Assembly: GCF_001649575.2 (NCBI RefSeq)
Contig: NC_051438.1
Coordinates: 9,278,630-9,342,629, forward strand
Source: Kryptolebias marmoratus
Lineage: Eukaryota > Chordata > Actinopteri > Cyprinodontiformes > Rivulidae
Direction: 5' to 3'
Length of the DNA stretch: 64,000 nt
The notes under the pieces were generated by a model. It was not told the DNA's origin, ran no database searches, and saw only the letters and a program-made list of their open reading frames with translations. Shown piece after piece: positions 13,740 to 26,498 of the stretch. The number at the start of each line of letters is the position of its first letter. Within the stretch, counting starts at the first letter, position 1. Made by a program: the position numbers and the translations under genes.

Positions 13740-15385
13740 TGCCTTTATTTAAACCTGTCTGTGATAAATATCCTTGAATAGAAAGACATCAGGAAAAAAA
13801 CAAGCATCCAACAGAAACACAAAGTAGTTTGATGATCGTATGTCTCACACAGTTTTGTAAATAAACCTCCACAATGGTCATCAGACACGGAGTATAAAAC
13901 ATTATTGGCTGTTTCTCTGTTAAAGTCATTTAGTGTCACAGCCGTAAGTGCTTCTTTAGACATAACAGAATCATTAAGGGAAGACAGAATGCTGTGCCGT
14001 GCATCTGTGATGGATTTTTAAACTTATAAGGCCCATTATTTCTTAATTTATGATCAGCCTGAGTAAGAGACGCACTTACTCCTTTTGTTCAAAGTGGATT
14101 TAAACAAAAGGAAAAAATGTAGCAAATCAAGTCTGATGCCTGTTTTATGTATTCAGAGGTGGAGCAAAATCATACTGAAGTTGGCAAGAAAAATGCAATA
14201 AGGGAGTTTTTCCCTGAATAAAAAGGAATTCTGACACTAAATCCACTTCATTTGGAGACAAATAAATAACCTAAAGTGTGGCTTTAACTGAAACTTTGTT
14301 TTATAATATGTTTGTTAATCACTAAAGTCTGAAACGTTCTTTTTACTTTCTTTGAGCTTGCACAAAACAATATACTGAAACATAAATGCTTAAACTTTTA
14401 GGATTTATCTCTTTTTTTGTAAGGTTCAAAACACATTGCTTCGCTCTGTGAGACACTAACTTTTGCTTTTTCAGATACAAACCATCATTTAAGAAGCCTG
14501 TTTTCATCAACAGTCACCAGCCTGTGCCTTTTTCTTTTTATTTTATCTGTACATACTGTACACCCCAATATTTCCTAGACAACAAAATCTCTTTCTCATG
14601 AAAAACACATGAATTGATCGTGTTTTTCTCGTGATCCCATGTGGAAAACCATGTGATCACATGAGTTCACATGTGAAGTTCATGTTTTAATGTAAGAGGC
14701 TGCTCAGCTGGACTGACCGTCACACCTGGTGGTTGTTCAGTAGGTGTACCTGTCTGAGAGACACAGCTGCAGATTCACTAAGATGGTGCTGTTCCTGCCT
14801 GTTATCATCTGCTCCAGTTTTACTTCTTCATTAGCTCCACCTAACTGCTTCACAAAGCAAACAGTGCTGATTACATGCTGTCGCATCAAGTTCAACAGCA
14901 ATTTGTGCTCTTTTAGTGTCAGAACGCAGCGGATCTGCATTGTCCTTGCTGCACGTTTTAAATCTGACCGTCTGTCACAAACACATCAGCTGCAAAAGCA
15001 ACAGAAAGAAAAATAAAAAAAGTTTCAGGATTTAACAGATGAACTACAGAGACAGTAGTTATCTGATTGTATCGAAGAGGAATCATGTTCACGATGGCAT
15101 TTTTAAACAAATAAGTGACAGTTTGGGCTTCAATGTTCATTTTGCATCCTGGTTTTTCCTTAATGTATTAAAAGAGGATACATTCGGACACTCTCCCCTG
15201 CAGGGCGGGTCAGACCTCCATCTCTTTGCCTTCAGAGCACCTGCAGACTGGGGGAGGCACTTATGACAGGCAATGGAGAGGGTGGGAGGTAAGTTGTGAA
15301 AATGTTTCAAAACTAACAACAGATTTTACACAATTTATATATAGGTGCTATAGTGTCTGTTCTCATCAAGGCAGTTTGAAGTAGA
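13740..15385. other. No gene recognised; CACATG-rich palindromic patch
   Basis: No exon-like ORF. At about 14600-14690 a cluster of CACATG/CATGTG sites (CCCATGTGG, CCATGTGATCACATGAG, TTCACATGTGAA) forms overlapping palindromes. The remainder is AT-rich and unremarkable. Confidence 0.5.
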
Positions 15386-15389
15386 GAAC

Positions 15390-16056
15390 GCAAACCTCCT
15401 CCAAGGCCACAGTGTGATTATAGAATAGTGCGATCTGGATCATAATCTGGATCACCAAAAACAAATAAAACCATTGTTTTTTGTAACAACCTCAACATTT
15501 CCTGAACATTTCCTCCAAATCTGTTCTTTAGTTTTTACCTGATCGTTGCTAACAGACAGGCAGACAAACCAACGGACACGACCAGAAACAGAACCTCATT
15601 GGTGGAGGAAACAAAAGGGTCACATGTAGGAGCAGAGATGAGGTTTTAACAAAGGGGTTACCTGTGACCTTTGACCTCATGAACCTTGAAATCAACAGGC
15701 ATCTATCTTTAACCAATGAGGTGTCCAGCTGTGCAGTTTGACCTTCCTAAATGACACTGTTGCACAGATAGAGCACTAGGTCAACTGTGATGTTGACCTT
15801 TGACCCCATGACCTTGAAATCAGTGGTGATCACCCTTGACCCATGAGGTGTCCAGCTGTGTAATTTAATATTCCTGTTTTACAGCTGCAGAGTTATTGCA
15901 CGGGCTGATCTGTGACCTTGACCTTTGACCTTGGACTTTGACCGGATCACCACCAACAGTTATTCACATGGTCCTTGTACCATGTTTGACCTTTCCTGAA
16001 AATGTCATGAAAAATGGTTCATAACTGAAAACGGCACCTCCTTGGTGGAGGTAATG
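15390..16056. mobile_element. Dispersed repeat, copy 2 (CCTCC...GGAGG termini), expanded
   Basis: Opens with AACCTCCTCCAAGGCCA and closes with ACCTCCTTGGTGGAGGTAAT, an inverted pair. The internal blocks seen at 7394-7778 are present, but the unit containing ACCTTTGACC and GAGGTGTCCAGCTGTG appears more than once (about 15660-15740 and 15795-15865), followed by GACCTTGACCTTTGACCTTG. Internal duplication explains the greater length of about 665 bp. Confidence 0.6.
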
Positions 16057-17860
16057 ACTCCATTTTTCCTCATAGACCTCCTGTCCTCGTTTTGTAATTG
16101 CAGCAGTGCAACAAGTTGCTAACCTGCTGCACGTTTTTACTCGGAGACACAGTTACCATCTGTAGACTTTTTTTTTTTTTTGAAAACCAAACACTTTTTT
16201 ACCTTTACCTTTACCTTTTTTACCATATTTTACAAAATATGGGCAGGGTTTCCTTTAAAACTATGCATGTTATTGCATCTAAACGTGGGCAAATTTCTCC
16301 GGCACAAAGAGGCGCTGCCTGGTTGTGCTTATTTCCTTATAAAACTCCCTCTGTGAAGGTTTTGGGAATTAGACCGATGCACAAAATCTGACCTTGCTCC
16401 TGCAAAGGTCACGCAAATGGTTGATGAATCTGAGCCCAAGATGTTTGTTCTCTTGTTTCTGTTGCATAACAGGTTAGATGTAGGATATTATTTCATTTGC
16501 ATGATTTTATTTTGTGGATAAAAGCGTGAGTCAAAGTGCGTTACAGAACTCACAAGGAAGAAAACTCGATGTCTCAGCGAAGCAGCAGGGATGTGTTAGA
16601 GCTTATGTTCTTCTACCATTCGCTGATCTAGTTTTATTTTTTATCATATTTTAGTGTCAGTTCAATTTGCTTTCAACTCTGACCAGAATGGCAATCAAAT
16701 AATCCAAAAGGGTTTTTTTACATTTTTATACACCGATGTACTAAATCTAAAATAGTTTTGTCTCTTTTCCTTTGTTCATAATTGCTGTAAGTGTATATTA
16801 AAGAGAAAATCCAAAGACAAATTTACCCGGCAGCACTGCACAAGGCCAATGCAGCAGATTTATTTTCTGCATCAACTTCTGTCAATAAACATGGAAATCA
16901 GAACAAAATATATTCCAGTTTTCTCACATCTGTAAGCTCAGCAAACATTTGTGTAAACAACTACAGTAAAGGAAATACTACATTCAACACATTTACAGTA
17001 ACTGTACGAGGGAAAAGTCTGGAAGCATCGTCTCTTCACCCAGATCTGGTTGTATTCTTATTTGTAAGGCAACATGGGAAGAACCTCCTCCTGTGCCATA
17101 ATAAATAAATCCATTCCTGCACAGACGCTGCCTCAACTTAGTGCTTATACCTGATAGGTGTGTTTACAATTAGGCACAAATGTGTTTGCACACCTGGCAG
17201 ATGTGTTTTACCAAGTGGTTCACAGGAGCGGCCATTTGGAAACCCGGGGCTTTGAAACGGCAAGGAAGTGACATCATGATATCCTTCTGTGTCTAAAACA
17301 TCAACATGAATAAAGATGGAAGCAACTCCACGGCTCAAAACTGGAGCCAAAAGGTCTGTTTTAAGGGTGCTGACATGTTGTGTTTTTGGAGCCAGAGTCT
17401 GCAGACCAGGGACCCTTTATACAGAAGCCCCACCTACACCCCCTCCCAGGCCAGTGCAGCATGACACTTGATTTTAAGCCCTAAATAACTAATTGAAACT
17501 TAACATATCAAAAATGCTTATTTAACCATACAGCAGCAAAATAAAGACTGTGTGAATCAACAAAACTCAACAGTGGGAAGAAATTATCTGAAGTGTAGTC
17601 AGATAGTATCCCAATTGTTTACATTAAAAAATGTACTGCAGTCAGCCACTGGGGAAAGGGGNCTTTGTGGCTTCAACTTCCATCTGTTGGTGCTGTCTCT
17701 AGTTATGATTTATCTGAATGGTCTAAAAAAGGTAAATGTATTTGTTTGGCAAAAGTGTGAGGCTCACATTGTGCATTCTGTTGTGCAGATCTGGGCTGAT
17801 GTTTTAGTTTCAACACAATATTCAGGTAAAATGGCCTCATAAAAAAAGAACGTCATTACA
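16057..17860. other. No gene recognised; one ambiguous base at 17662
   Basis: AT-rich sequence without protein similarity. An octamer ATTTGCAT lies at 16495-16502. The single n at 17662 is a base-calling or assembly ambiguity and interrupts no gene. Confidence 0.5.
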
Positions 17861-17864
17861 GCTG

Positions 17865-18199
17865 AAATCTTTATAATCACAGCCACAGATGCCCATATTT
17901 TACTGTAAGTTTCACTTATTTTTCTTTCTTCTTTTTTACTGTACTGTGTCATACATTACCAGTGGAGTTTTCACAGTGAAATTCTGTCAACCACAGCTGC
18001 TGGTAAGTTCCTGGAAATTTTTAACAAATGACATAAATAAGATTTACAGTTGCATTGTGTTTATTTTTACTGAAAGACTTATTAGATTTATGGTATTTCT
18101 GTTGTTTAAAGGTTGTATACCATAAATAGATTAAAAGAAATTAACAGTGTAGGCACAATGTATGTTTTCACTAATAATTTTACCATAAACAAAGAAAAG

Positions 18200-18256
<57 letters not shown>

Positions 18257-18345
18257 GAGATACATTGTCTGTAAATTTTTATGGTGAACTTTCACCACCA
18301 CAGCTGCTGTAATTTTACCTTAAATTCCACTTCTTTCTTACAGTG
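17865..18345. repeat. Local repeat of an ACAGCTGCT-type unit with (AT)n
   Basis: CACAGCTGCTGTAATTTTAC at about 18300 resembles ACCACAGCTGCTGGTAAG at about 17992 and the ATTTTACTGTAAGTTTCACTT stretch at about 17897. A (TA)n microsatellite occupies 18204-18253 between them. It may be a decayed non-autonomous element. Confidence 0.35.
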
Positions 18346-19503
18346 TCTCAACTGATCTTTATGCTATTAGCAGAAAAGCTACTTTTATTCAAACATTTAT
18401 TAGTTAAAAGTTCACAACAGTTTTTGTTCAGCAGCTTCATCACATTTTGCTAAATATAGGTAACAAAGTTTCCAAATTAAAACCCTGTAAGAGGAACCAC
18501 AGAAGAGCTTAGAAAGATTGAAAATATTTATTTTTTTCTTGCAAAACAGGCAAAAAAAACATTCTGAGGTAAACACTTTAGGTCATATGTTTAAAGCTTT
18601 TACAAAACTGTCAGCCTCTAGGCTCCTACACACCAAAGTTCCCACTTTGGAAATCTGAGAGTATGTTGGACCTCTCTTCCTCTGTACCCATAGTTCCTGG
18701 CCTCAGGGAGTGGAGTCTCTTCACCCGTCTCACACATCCAACTTAAACACACACACACTGGCAGCAGACCACATCAGAGGGGGTCCGTTCCTTCCCGAGT
18801 CCACAGATCTCTGGATAAACATATTATTCTGGATTAAATGTTTCCCGTATTTGTTATTCTTTGCTCTGAGACTCCAGGTGGAATTGGTATGAAACCAAAA
18901 ATCATATGTACATTTCTTTGAAAGACAGAACAGGCTGAGGGGAACGATCTGAACGGGGAACAAGAATTCCCTTTCGGAGCGAGAACTTGTAACAACATTT
19001 GTGCAGATTTTGCGATCGGCCCAGATTCTTTCGAACACATCTAACAAAGACTACGCTGTGTTCCTGAGAAGTGCTCTTTTCCCTCGGCAACCTAGGCCGC
19101 ACCACCACTCAGCATTCTGTCCAAAACCAGGAAGTGTCTGTGTGTGCTCCGTGGAGGTCCACCGCTGGCTCTGAATCAGATCCAACCGAGGCACTGATCC
19201 TCTCAGGGAAGCAGCGGTATGTGGGAGCATTTTACCCTCATGGGTTATCAGTTTGAATTCAGATAGGAGGTGACAGCTGAGCAGCAGCTCCAGCCCAAAT
19301 TAAAGACTTTGGAGGCCTGACGGTGATGACGGTGGTGTCTTGCTCACTTATGCAATTATGTTCAAATTACTGCCAGAGTTTCTGACTTTGTCTGGGCCCA
19401 GGTCGTAGCCTGGAGCGGACCAGTCTGAGAGGTGATGATGTGTGCTGAGAGATCACAGGCTGCCTACCTCCAACCCCAATAGCAGTGGTAATACTATCTG
19501 AGC
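18346..19503. other. No gene recognised
   Basis: Unique-looking sequence. Overlapping minus-strand ORFs at 18730-19108 resemble no known protein and lie in three different frames, the pattern of chance ORFs. Confidence 0.5.
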
Positions 19504-19558
19504 ATGGATGGATGGATGGATGGATGGATGGATGGACGGACGGATGGATGGATGGATG
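19504..19558. repeat. (GGAT)n tetranucleotide microsatellite
   Basis: About 13 GGAT/GATG units with a short GGAC-variant interruption near 19535. Confidence 0.95.
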
Positions 19559-22440
19559 TTAAACTAGATGGTACTCTCATAAATTATGCCAGTGTTTTAG
19601 CACTGACCCTGAACTCCCCCTCCCATGCCACAAATACAACTCTGCGCTTTTTCTTGTGTTTTTTCTTTTTTTTTCACTATTCCTTCCTCAGCTTTGGGGA
19701 AAACATGCAGCTTTATCGAGAATTATGTGCCATGACTTTTGGTTGCAGCACATCACGCAGCACAGTTGCAAAGGAATGCCAACCCTTTCCACACAGACCA
19801 ATAAAAGGATTTTGGTAAAACAAGTAAGAAAACCCAGCCCTGTTTGGAGCTCTGCAGCTCAGACATACTTCACTGTATTAAAAACATTTAAAGTTTGAAC
19901 AAGTCATAAAAAGTTTAAATGTACCTGACTTAACAGACATTTTAATATTTGTATTACTTTTTACACAATCACAGTTTAGGTTTTGTGATTTTTGGACATT
20001 TTTTTAATAAATGTTCAGCTCAGAATGTGATGAAGTCACATAATACCTTCTGAACTGTATAAACTTTTAGCGAATAGCTTCTTCTTATTTTCACAGTCGT
20101 TACACTTCCTTCACAGTTTACACATTAAAATGTTGCCATTTTTGTCTGTTTTCACTCAGTATGTCTCTCACTGCTATAAGACATGATATTCTCTAAAATT
20201 TGTGCTGAGTATGCACGTCCAAACTCTCATTGAATCTCATTGTATCAAAACCTGAAGTTGAGGGTCTCTTTAACTTGTTATAGCTCGAACATAAATCATG
20301 GTAGATGAAAAAAATATACACATATGGTTGTCAAAAGTTGTCGCCACTCACTGTTCAAAAGTATATTTTTTACACAAATTATAGGTTTTGTACAGGGATG
20401 GATTTCTTTAGGCTCGGTTTCTTGTTTGCATTTCTGTCTGGCTGTCTGATAAAGAGTGCTGTGTGTGCCCATCTCGGTGATTACCAGAAACGACCTTTTG
20501 GCAACCAGTGACTCAGCAGAATCTTATATTACTCAGCAGATCCATCATGGGTGCCTCCATAAATCCTGTATGATTTCATCAATTTTGTTGTGATTTGAAC
20601 TTAAAAATTTAAAGAGAATTGAATTTAAAAAATCTCTGCGGATTTGATCATTTAAAGCTCATAGATGATCAAACAAAGCGTTGTCATATCTTAGACCATC
20701 ACAACAGGAAGTCCTGAATTACTAAAACGCTTCATAGAAGAAAGCTGACGGATGTTGGAATCTCAGGCAGCAGCTGCATTGGTAACCTTCAAAAATGTCT
20801 CCAGAAATTTCCCAGATTCGTCAAAAATTCAACCACTTTCTCCATATTTTGGAGCAAGGTGACGACGCGTCCTGATCAAATATTCACAGCCAGTTGCGAG
20901 CAGAATATCAGGCACAATCAGATGCTCTTGAATGAACTCCAGCTCAGCTTCCTGCATGTTAATTCGACCAACTGAGGAGCAACACGACAGCCTGAAACCC
21001 CTATCAGAGCGTTTGTTTCTTCCTAACGTGTTTATTTTTGAAGAGAGAAAAAAAAAAAAAGCACAGCCCCAATTTTTCTCGGCGGTGGGACGTGTGTTGT
21101 GGACAGAGCGTTTTCCACCGCAGACTGTTTCATGTCTCTCTTCCTCTCTTTTTGGACCCCGGAGACGTTGCTCGTGTGCATAACTGCTGTCTGAGTGTGT
21201 TTCTGATCTGCTGCTGGTGATGGTGCACAGACTCCTAAATTAGAGGCAACCGAAACGCAACTTATCTGCCTGAAAGTGGAAACTGAATGAAGCAAACGAA
21301 GCCCGTGAGGGGTCTGTGACATTTATGGAGGAGACATAAGCACTAAAACAATGCAACTAAACACAATATTACAAACAGAGTTTCATTCAGAGCGACAAAA
21401 CCATCGTCCTTCAGCTCGTATCTCATTGGGCTGCGGCTGATAGCGACCAGTCAGAGACCAGAACTGCAAGAAAATATGAAAATTTTCATTTGGAATCGCA
21501 CTGAATTGGTACTTAAGTTACATTTGCGTATGTAGCTGCAACTAAATTGTGATTCTCTGGCAACAGCCCTATAAATGCAGTGCAGTTTTTAGTTTCAATT
21601 TACTCACAATTTGTACTCCTATGTTTAATTTTTTCCTTTCCAATCAGTCAAAATTTGGTTTCAAAGGTCGTCAACCTCTCTCAGGGTCACTTCTCGCACC
21701 TTCTGACTCACATGGAGAAAGCTTCCAAACACTTGTTTTTCCCCCCCAGAAAAATGGTCCCAAAACCGTTTTGAACATGTTCAAAACTCCTGCGACGCCA
21801 GAGCGAGGCTCTGCGACTCGGGCAAGGAAACTGAGAACGTTTCGTTGACTTTTTGGAAGCTCTTTTGCCAGTCCCACTCACACTTCAATGTTCTATTAAA
21901 CATTGAAGGGATATTTTTCTGTCAAGAGTATTGCAGAAAGAGGGAAAAGTCCACTTAAGAGTCAGGCTAACAGCTTGCCAGACGGATCCACGTTTTATAG
22001 TGTTTATGCTAATAAAACATCTCCTGCTCAGAAATGTCATACTGGCGTGACACGACGCTGTATTAGTTAATAATAAACCTCTACACTTTTGCATGAGGCT
22101 GTTTGTTTAGCATGTTGCTGCTTTCTCAACCAAACAACGTCCGTCTTGCTACGTAAATGTAGGTTTCCCTACGCTGCTGGATGTATTTAGGCACTTATGT
22201 GCCTAGGAAATGCTATAAAGCAGGGATTGGTGTAGGTAGCTATAAGCCGGGTTCGTTGGTGGACTTTTTTCTCATTCTTCTGTCTCTTATTGAGGACAGA
22301 CTGATCAGGAAGTATTGATAAACTATCTGACAAAATGAAATCTTTTTTACAATTGGACGGAGGAAAGCAACGCTCCTCCATGGCTCGGTATTCTGATGAG
22401 GACTCTCGAACTGTAGAGGGGGCAAAGGGGTCATGAAGTG
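19559..22440. other. No gene recognised
   Basis: Short ORFs only. The patch at 20930-21230 has a slightly higher GC content and an ORF on each strand, but neither resembles a known family nor has splice or polyadenylation context. Confidence 0.5.
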
Positions 22441-22459
22441 TGTCTATGTTTGTGTGTAG

Positions 22460-22460
<1 letters not shown>

Positions 22461-22498
<38 letters not shown>

Positions 22499-22511
22499 CG
22501 AGAGAGAGAGA
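22461..22511. repeat. (TG)n-(GA)n compound microsatellite
   Basis: A TG run to about 22482 changes directly into GA repeats that continue, with one interruption, to about 22511. Confidence 0.95.
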
Positions 22512-22640
22512 TGGCAGCATCACCAGTCCTCCAGGGCTCAGCAGGCTAATTAATAATGAATCCCAGAGAGTCTGTGTTTGAAATGCAGATGTGCAACTGC
22601 CGGCTCCGCCTGCTCCTTCACAGGGACCTGTGTGTGTGTG
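22512..22640. promoter_or_regulatory. Candidate homeodomain/POU-type element
   Basis: GGCAGCATCACCAGTCCTCC leads into GCAGGCTAATTAATAATGAA, a dense TAAT cluster of the kind bound by homeodomain and POU factors. The base composition is balanced and not repetitive. It lies about 4.5 kb upstream of pou3f4. Motif-based and low confidence. Confidence 0.25.
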
Positions 22641-23632
22641 TGTGTGGGTGTGTGTGTGAGCCACAGGGGAAAGTATGTTGGCTGGTTGTTCAGCAGTGGC
22701 AGAGAACTTGCTCACACCCCTACATGAAATCCACCCAGCCCATTCATTAAACATGGACCGCATTTGACTTTCGAGCGAGATTTGAAGACGAGAACCACGG
22801 GAGGAAAAAAGATGGTTTCATTTCCGCAGCAACTCTGGCCTCTTCTCTGCTCCAGAGCTCGCCGGTGCCATCAGAGGCCCGAGCCACGAGCCCTCCTCGG
22901 CTCTCAGCACAGAAGAGGAGAAGACGAAAGGAGGATGGAGAGGCGCTGAAGAGTTCCAGTCCTGCAGACGTTCTCCTCCTCTTCACTGCTCTCTGCGCTC
23001 CCGTGTGTGTTTGTGCAGTTTGAAGTTTAACAGATGGTAATGTTATGTAGATTTTTCCTCCTTTTTTCAACCAGCCGTGACTCCTTCAGTGACCCAGCAG
23101 CAAAACACAAGCCTCTTCTGCAAACAGCACCTGTAACACACGACAAACCCACATGGAGCGGTCAATAATCCCTTCGATAAATGGTACCGTTGTTTAAAGG
23201 AGGGCAGCGTGGAACCGGTTCAGTTCAAATCCTTCCAAATGAAAAATAGAAGAACCGATATTAAAAGACTCCATGCCCGAGTGTTGCTCCGACTAAAGTC
23301 ATCAATTAGAAACCAAAACTCCATTCTTACTTAGATTTAGCTCTTATTTTCACATTTAATTTAATGACATCATATAAAAATTACTTTGTTTCATTGCCAT
23401 AAAAAATATGGTATTAGGCTCAAAATACTGCCAGTGTAAAAAAACAAGCTAAATTATTGAAAAAAATCAAAAATAAAATAAATATAATATATAATTTTTA
23501 ATTAATTATATACTCTTAAACTTAAATATATATTTATATTATTTTCCCCAGATCAGCTGCACAAACATAGCAATACAACATTTGTGTTTGTTTCAAATTA
23601 AAATGAAAGCAACATTCTTTAACACTTTATTT

Positions 23633-23636
<4 letters not shown>
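22641..23636. other. No gene recognised
   Basis: Moderately GC-rich to about 23200, then strongly AT-rich. No exon seen. Confidence 0.5.

Positions 23637-23703
<67 letters not shown>
23637..23703. repeat. (TTA)n microsatellite
   Basis: About 22 uninterrupted TTA units. Confidence 0.95.
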
Positions 23704-23704
<1 letters not shown>

Positions 23705-24194
23705 ATTAAAAACTTGCAGGTAAATGCTCATTAAGATTAATAGAATTGTTTTGTTTTTGTTCATTTTTACTTTTTTAACTGGCTGGAAAATGTTTTCAAA
23801 TAAAATAACGAAGTAACAAATGAGACATCCTAGCAACATCACGGCCTAATATTTATTATCTATTTAGTTACCTGTCTGTGGTGCTCCATTTAGGCTTAGG
23901 AGTTCACAGGTCATAGGTGCAATAAAGGAAGTCAATATTTCTGGGTTTTCAACACCATTTTTTAAAAAATGGAATATATATATATCAGAAGCTTGTTTTA
24001 TGGACCTCCTGATGTGTATTTTCGTATTTCCTATTTTAAATGAGAATTTGTCTGGAATCAGTGACAGGAAAGACGCAACAGAACCACACACACACCCAGA
24101 CACACAAGTCCAAAGAGAGCTGATTGTTGTGTTTGACAGCCCTCACTTTTTCCTTCAACTCCTTCCCTTTAAATGAGTCCAAATGAATCACGAG

Positions 24195-24365
24195 AACAAA
24201 GAAGTTGCCGCCTAAATGATCTGGGATCAGCTTTGTTTTGTCTGGACATAGTGTCCTTTATTTGCCACGTCACGGGTTAATGGGAATATTGATTTTTCTG
24301 TCTGGGCGCTCAGTGAACAACTTAGTTTCCACTGAGAGATGACATGAACGCCTTTCTCCCATAAA
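24195..24365. promoter_or_regulatory. Candidate conserved noncoding element upstream of pou3f4
   Basis: A compositionally balanced, non-repetitive island in AT-rich DNA, about 2.8 kb upstream of pou3f4. It contains GCTTTGTTTTG (SOX/TCF-like), CCACGTCACGGGTTAATGGG and CATAAACAAATAAAAGC (forkhead-like). No ORF. The call rests on texture and motifs only. Confidence 0.25.
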
Positions 24366-24474
24366 CAAATAAAAGCTCTGCGGAAAACCCCTAAAACGAA
24401 ATGTGTTTTTTTTTCTTTCTTTCTTTAAAGTAAGAAAGTATTGGTGTTCTTTGTGTTTTTAATTCACAGCAGTT

Positions 24475-24478
<4 letters not shown>

Positions 24479-24511
<33 letters not shown>
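24479..24511. repeat. (CA)n microsatellite
   Basis: About 16 perfect CA units. Confidence 0.95.
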
Positions 24512-24512
<1 letters not shown>

Positions 24513-25254
24513 TAGCCTTTTGTCTCCTTGTAAATAAATAAATCAGTGGTGGCCACTGTTGGCAGCAGGAGCGGAGGAGCGGAGGATTTTAGGCTCCGTG
24601 GGGGGAAAAGTTTCCAAAAGGTCATGACACCAAAAGTGACAAGTCCTGCCCTGCGCGAGACATGAGGCGGTCTCAGACTAAAACCTGCTTCATCTGCAGC
24701 CCGGAGCTCCAACCTGAAGGGTGCAACATTAAAAAAAAAAAAAAACAAGCATCGACCCATTTTTAGATTCCTCCTTAAAACAGAAACCTGGCTGAATTAG
24801 TTTGAGGTTTAATAGAAATCACAGCACAGAACCTGCTGTTTTTCCTCTTTTTTTAAAAGCAAGAATAATCCGTTTTATTAAAGCCCAGCAGAATGTTAAA
24901 GGGGGCAGTTTGGTTTGACATGCAGCTTCATATCAACGAATAACTCTTTTGTCTAAACTTTTATCATTTCATTTTTAAAAAAGGCAAAACAAAACAAAAC
25001 CGTTTCGTCTTTCAGTCCAACCCCTTATCATTGTCCCTCTTTAGCCATAACCGTTTCTCCCGGAACTGTTTTGCAGACAGATGTGTTTATTTACTCTGCT
25101 GTTCGCGCAGTAAACAAACGCAAACAAAACGTGACGAGATAAAACGTAAAAAAAAAAAAATAAAATAAAAAAAAAAAAAAAAAGGAGCCGGTGTGTGATT
25201 AGTTGTCTGCTTGTGGAGCGGTAATGTGCAGCCTCTGTGTGTGTGTGTGTGCAG

Positions 25255-25440
25255 AGTGGTGTCAGTGTAGCAGAGCTGTACGGCTCGGCCCGCGCGCTCT
25301 CAATGGGCTCTTTATTGGAGGCGCGGAGCGGGGATTTGCCTTTTATTCGCCTCGCTATGGAAACGAGCTCAGCGGCGGAAAAATGTCGACGCGAATAAAG
25401 GGGAATCGGCACAAGGAGCGTTTCCAGAGAAGCATCTGTT
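25255..25440. promoter_or_regulatory. GC-rich CpG patch with CCAAT-type boxes
   Basis: CpG-rich segment with TCTTTATTGGAGGCGCGG (inverted CCAAT beside an AATAAA-like core) and TTTTATTCGCCTCGC. The pairing of CCAATAAA with a GC-rich flank recurs at 26253 in the proximal upstream region. It could be a distal promoter or regulatory part of pou3f4. The overlapping ORFs on both strands are not protein-like. Confidence 0.3.
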
Positions 25441-25486
25441 ACACTTAGAAACTTAGACTATGGAGGGAGCGATACAAACCACCCCC

Positions 25487-25487
25487 T

Positions 25488-25520
<33 letters not shown>

Positions 25521-25563
25521 GCCTAACTACTTTATGCGCCACTAAAACACACACACACACACA
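25487..25563. repeat. (CT)n and (AC)n microsatellites
   Basis: CT run at 25487-25520 with one interruption, and an AC run at 25547-25563, about 1.5 kb upstream of pou3f4. Confidence 0.9.
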
Positions 25564-26188
25564 GTTTTAATCTTTGGAACGAGACTAAATCAGGTGCTCC
25601 GGATTCTGTTGGTTATCTGTAAAAAAAAAAGCTAGTCAACTTTAAAAATCAATCAACTTGTATTTAAAAGGAGAGCGTTGGGCCCAAAATAATCCATTCG
25701 CCGAGGCGCGTCATTCAGTGTGACATCTACCTCCATTGCGCGCAACTTTACAACAACAATGTCAGGTTTTAGTTTCCATCCCAAAACGACTCAAACGAAA
25801 GAATTCACCAAACAAGACCTTTGAAGCTCTATCGTATCAAACAGTTAGCCATAAGTCAAATAATTTACCTGCATAAACCTATCCAGCTAAAGATTTCCCG
25901 TCTCAGATTTATTTTCAAGCTTTAAAGCTACAGAGGATGTCCCACCACCATCATCGTCATCACCGTCATTGCTTCTATCTTGTTCCTCACGGTCCCCCCA
26001 CCCTCACCCTGTCCCGCCTCCAGCCAGCGGCTTAGCCCGCTCCTGCAGCCCCCGGCGGTCAGCTCACCTGCTCCGGCCCGCTCCTCTCCGCGTCCCCGGC
26101 GCTGCTCCGGGCTCTGCCCAGGCGCGCTCTAATGACTCTCCGCTGGCTGCTGCCCTTCTTTTTATTTCTCCTAAATGTATGAAAATGT

Positions 26189-26196
26189 ATGCAAAT
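26189..26196 (+). promoter_or_regulatory. Perfect octamer motif upstream of pou3f4
   Basis: ATGCAAAT, the consensus POU-factor binding octamer, about 0.88 kb before the pou3f4 start codon. The site itself is seen; binding or self-regulation is inference. Confidence 0.4.
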
Positions 26197-26253
26197 TTAA
26201 ATCAAGCTTAACCTGCGCCGCCGCTCGGGCAATACGTTTAATGGAATTTCGAA

Positions 26254-26258
26254 CCAAT
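26254..26258 (+). promoter_or_regulatory. CCAAT box followed by AATAAAAGG
   Basis: GAACCAATAAAAGGAGCGG combines a CCAAT box with an A/T-rich core in a GC-rich setting. It is a candidate proximal promoter element. Confidence 0.3.
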
Positions 26259-26498
26259 AAAAGGAGCGGAACCGCGGCGCATGCCTTTCTGGGGGACAAA
26301 ACGTGAGAGTCGGGAGAAGGAGGGACCGTTTATGAAACTTTAACACGTCGGCTCGGAGCAATAAAGATGTGACGCTGACCTCCAAGCGAAAGTCTTTATT
26401 TTAGACCCTAAGCTACTTTGTGTTTGGACAGACGTGATTTGGGGGACGACAAAATGAGCCGTGCGTAAAAGAGTTTGCGTAAAGTTGCGCCTTCTCCC

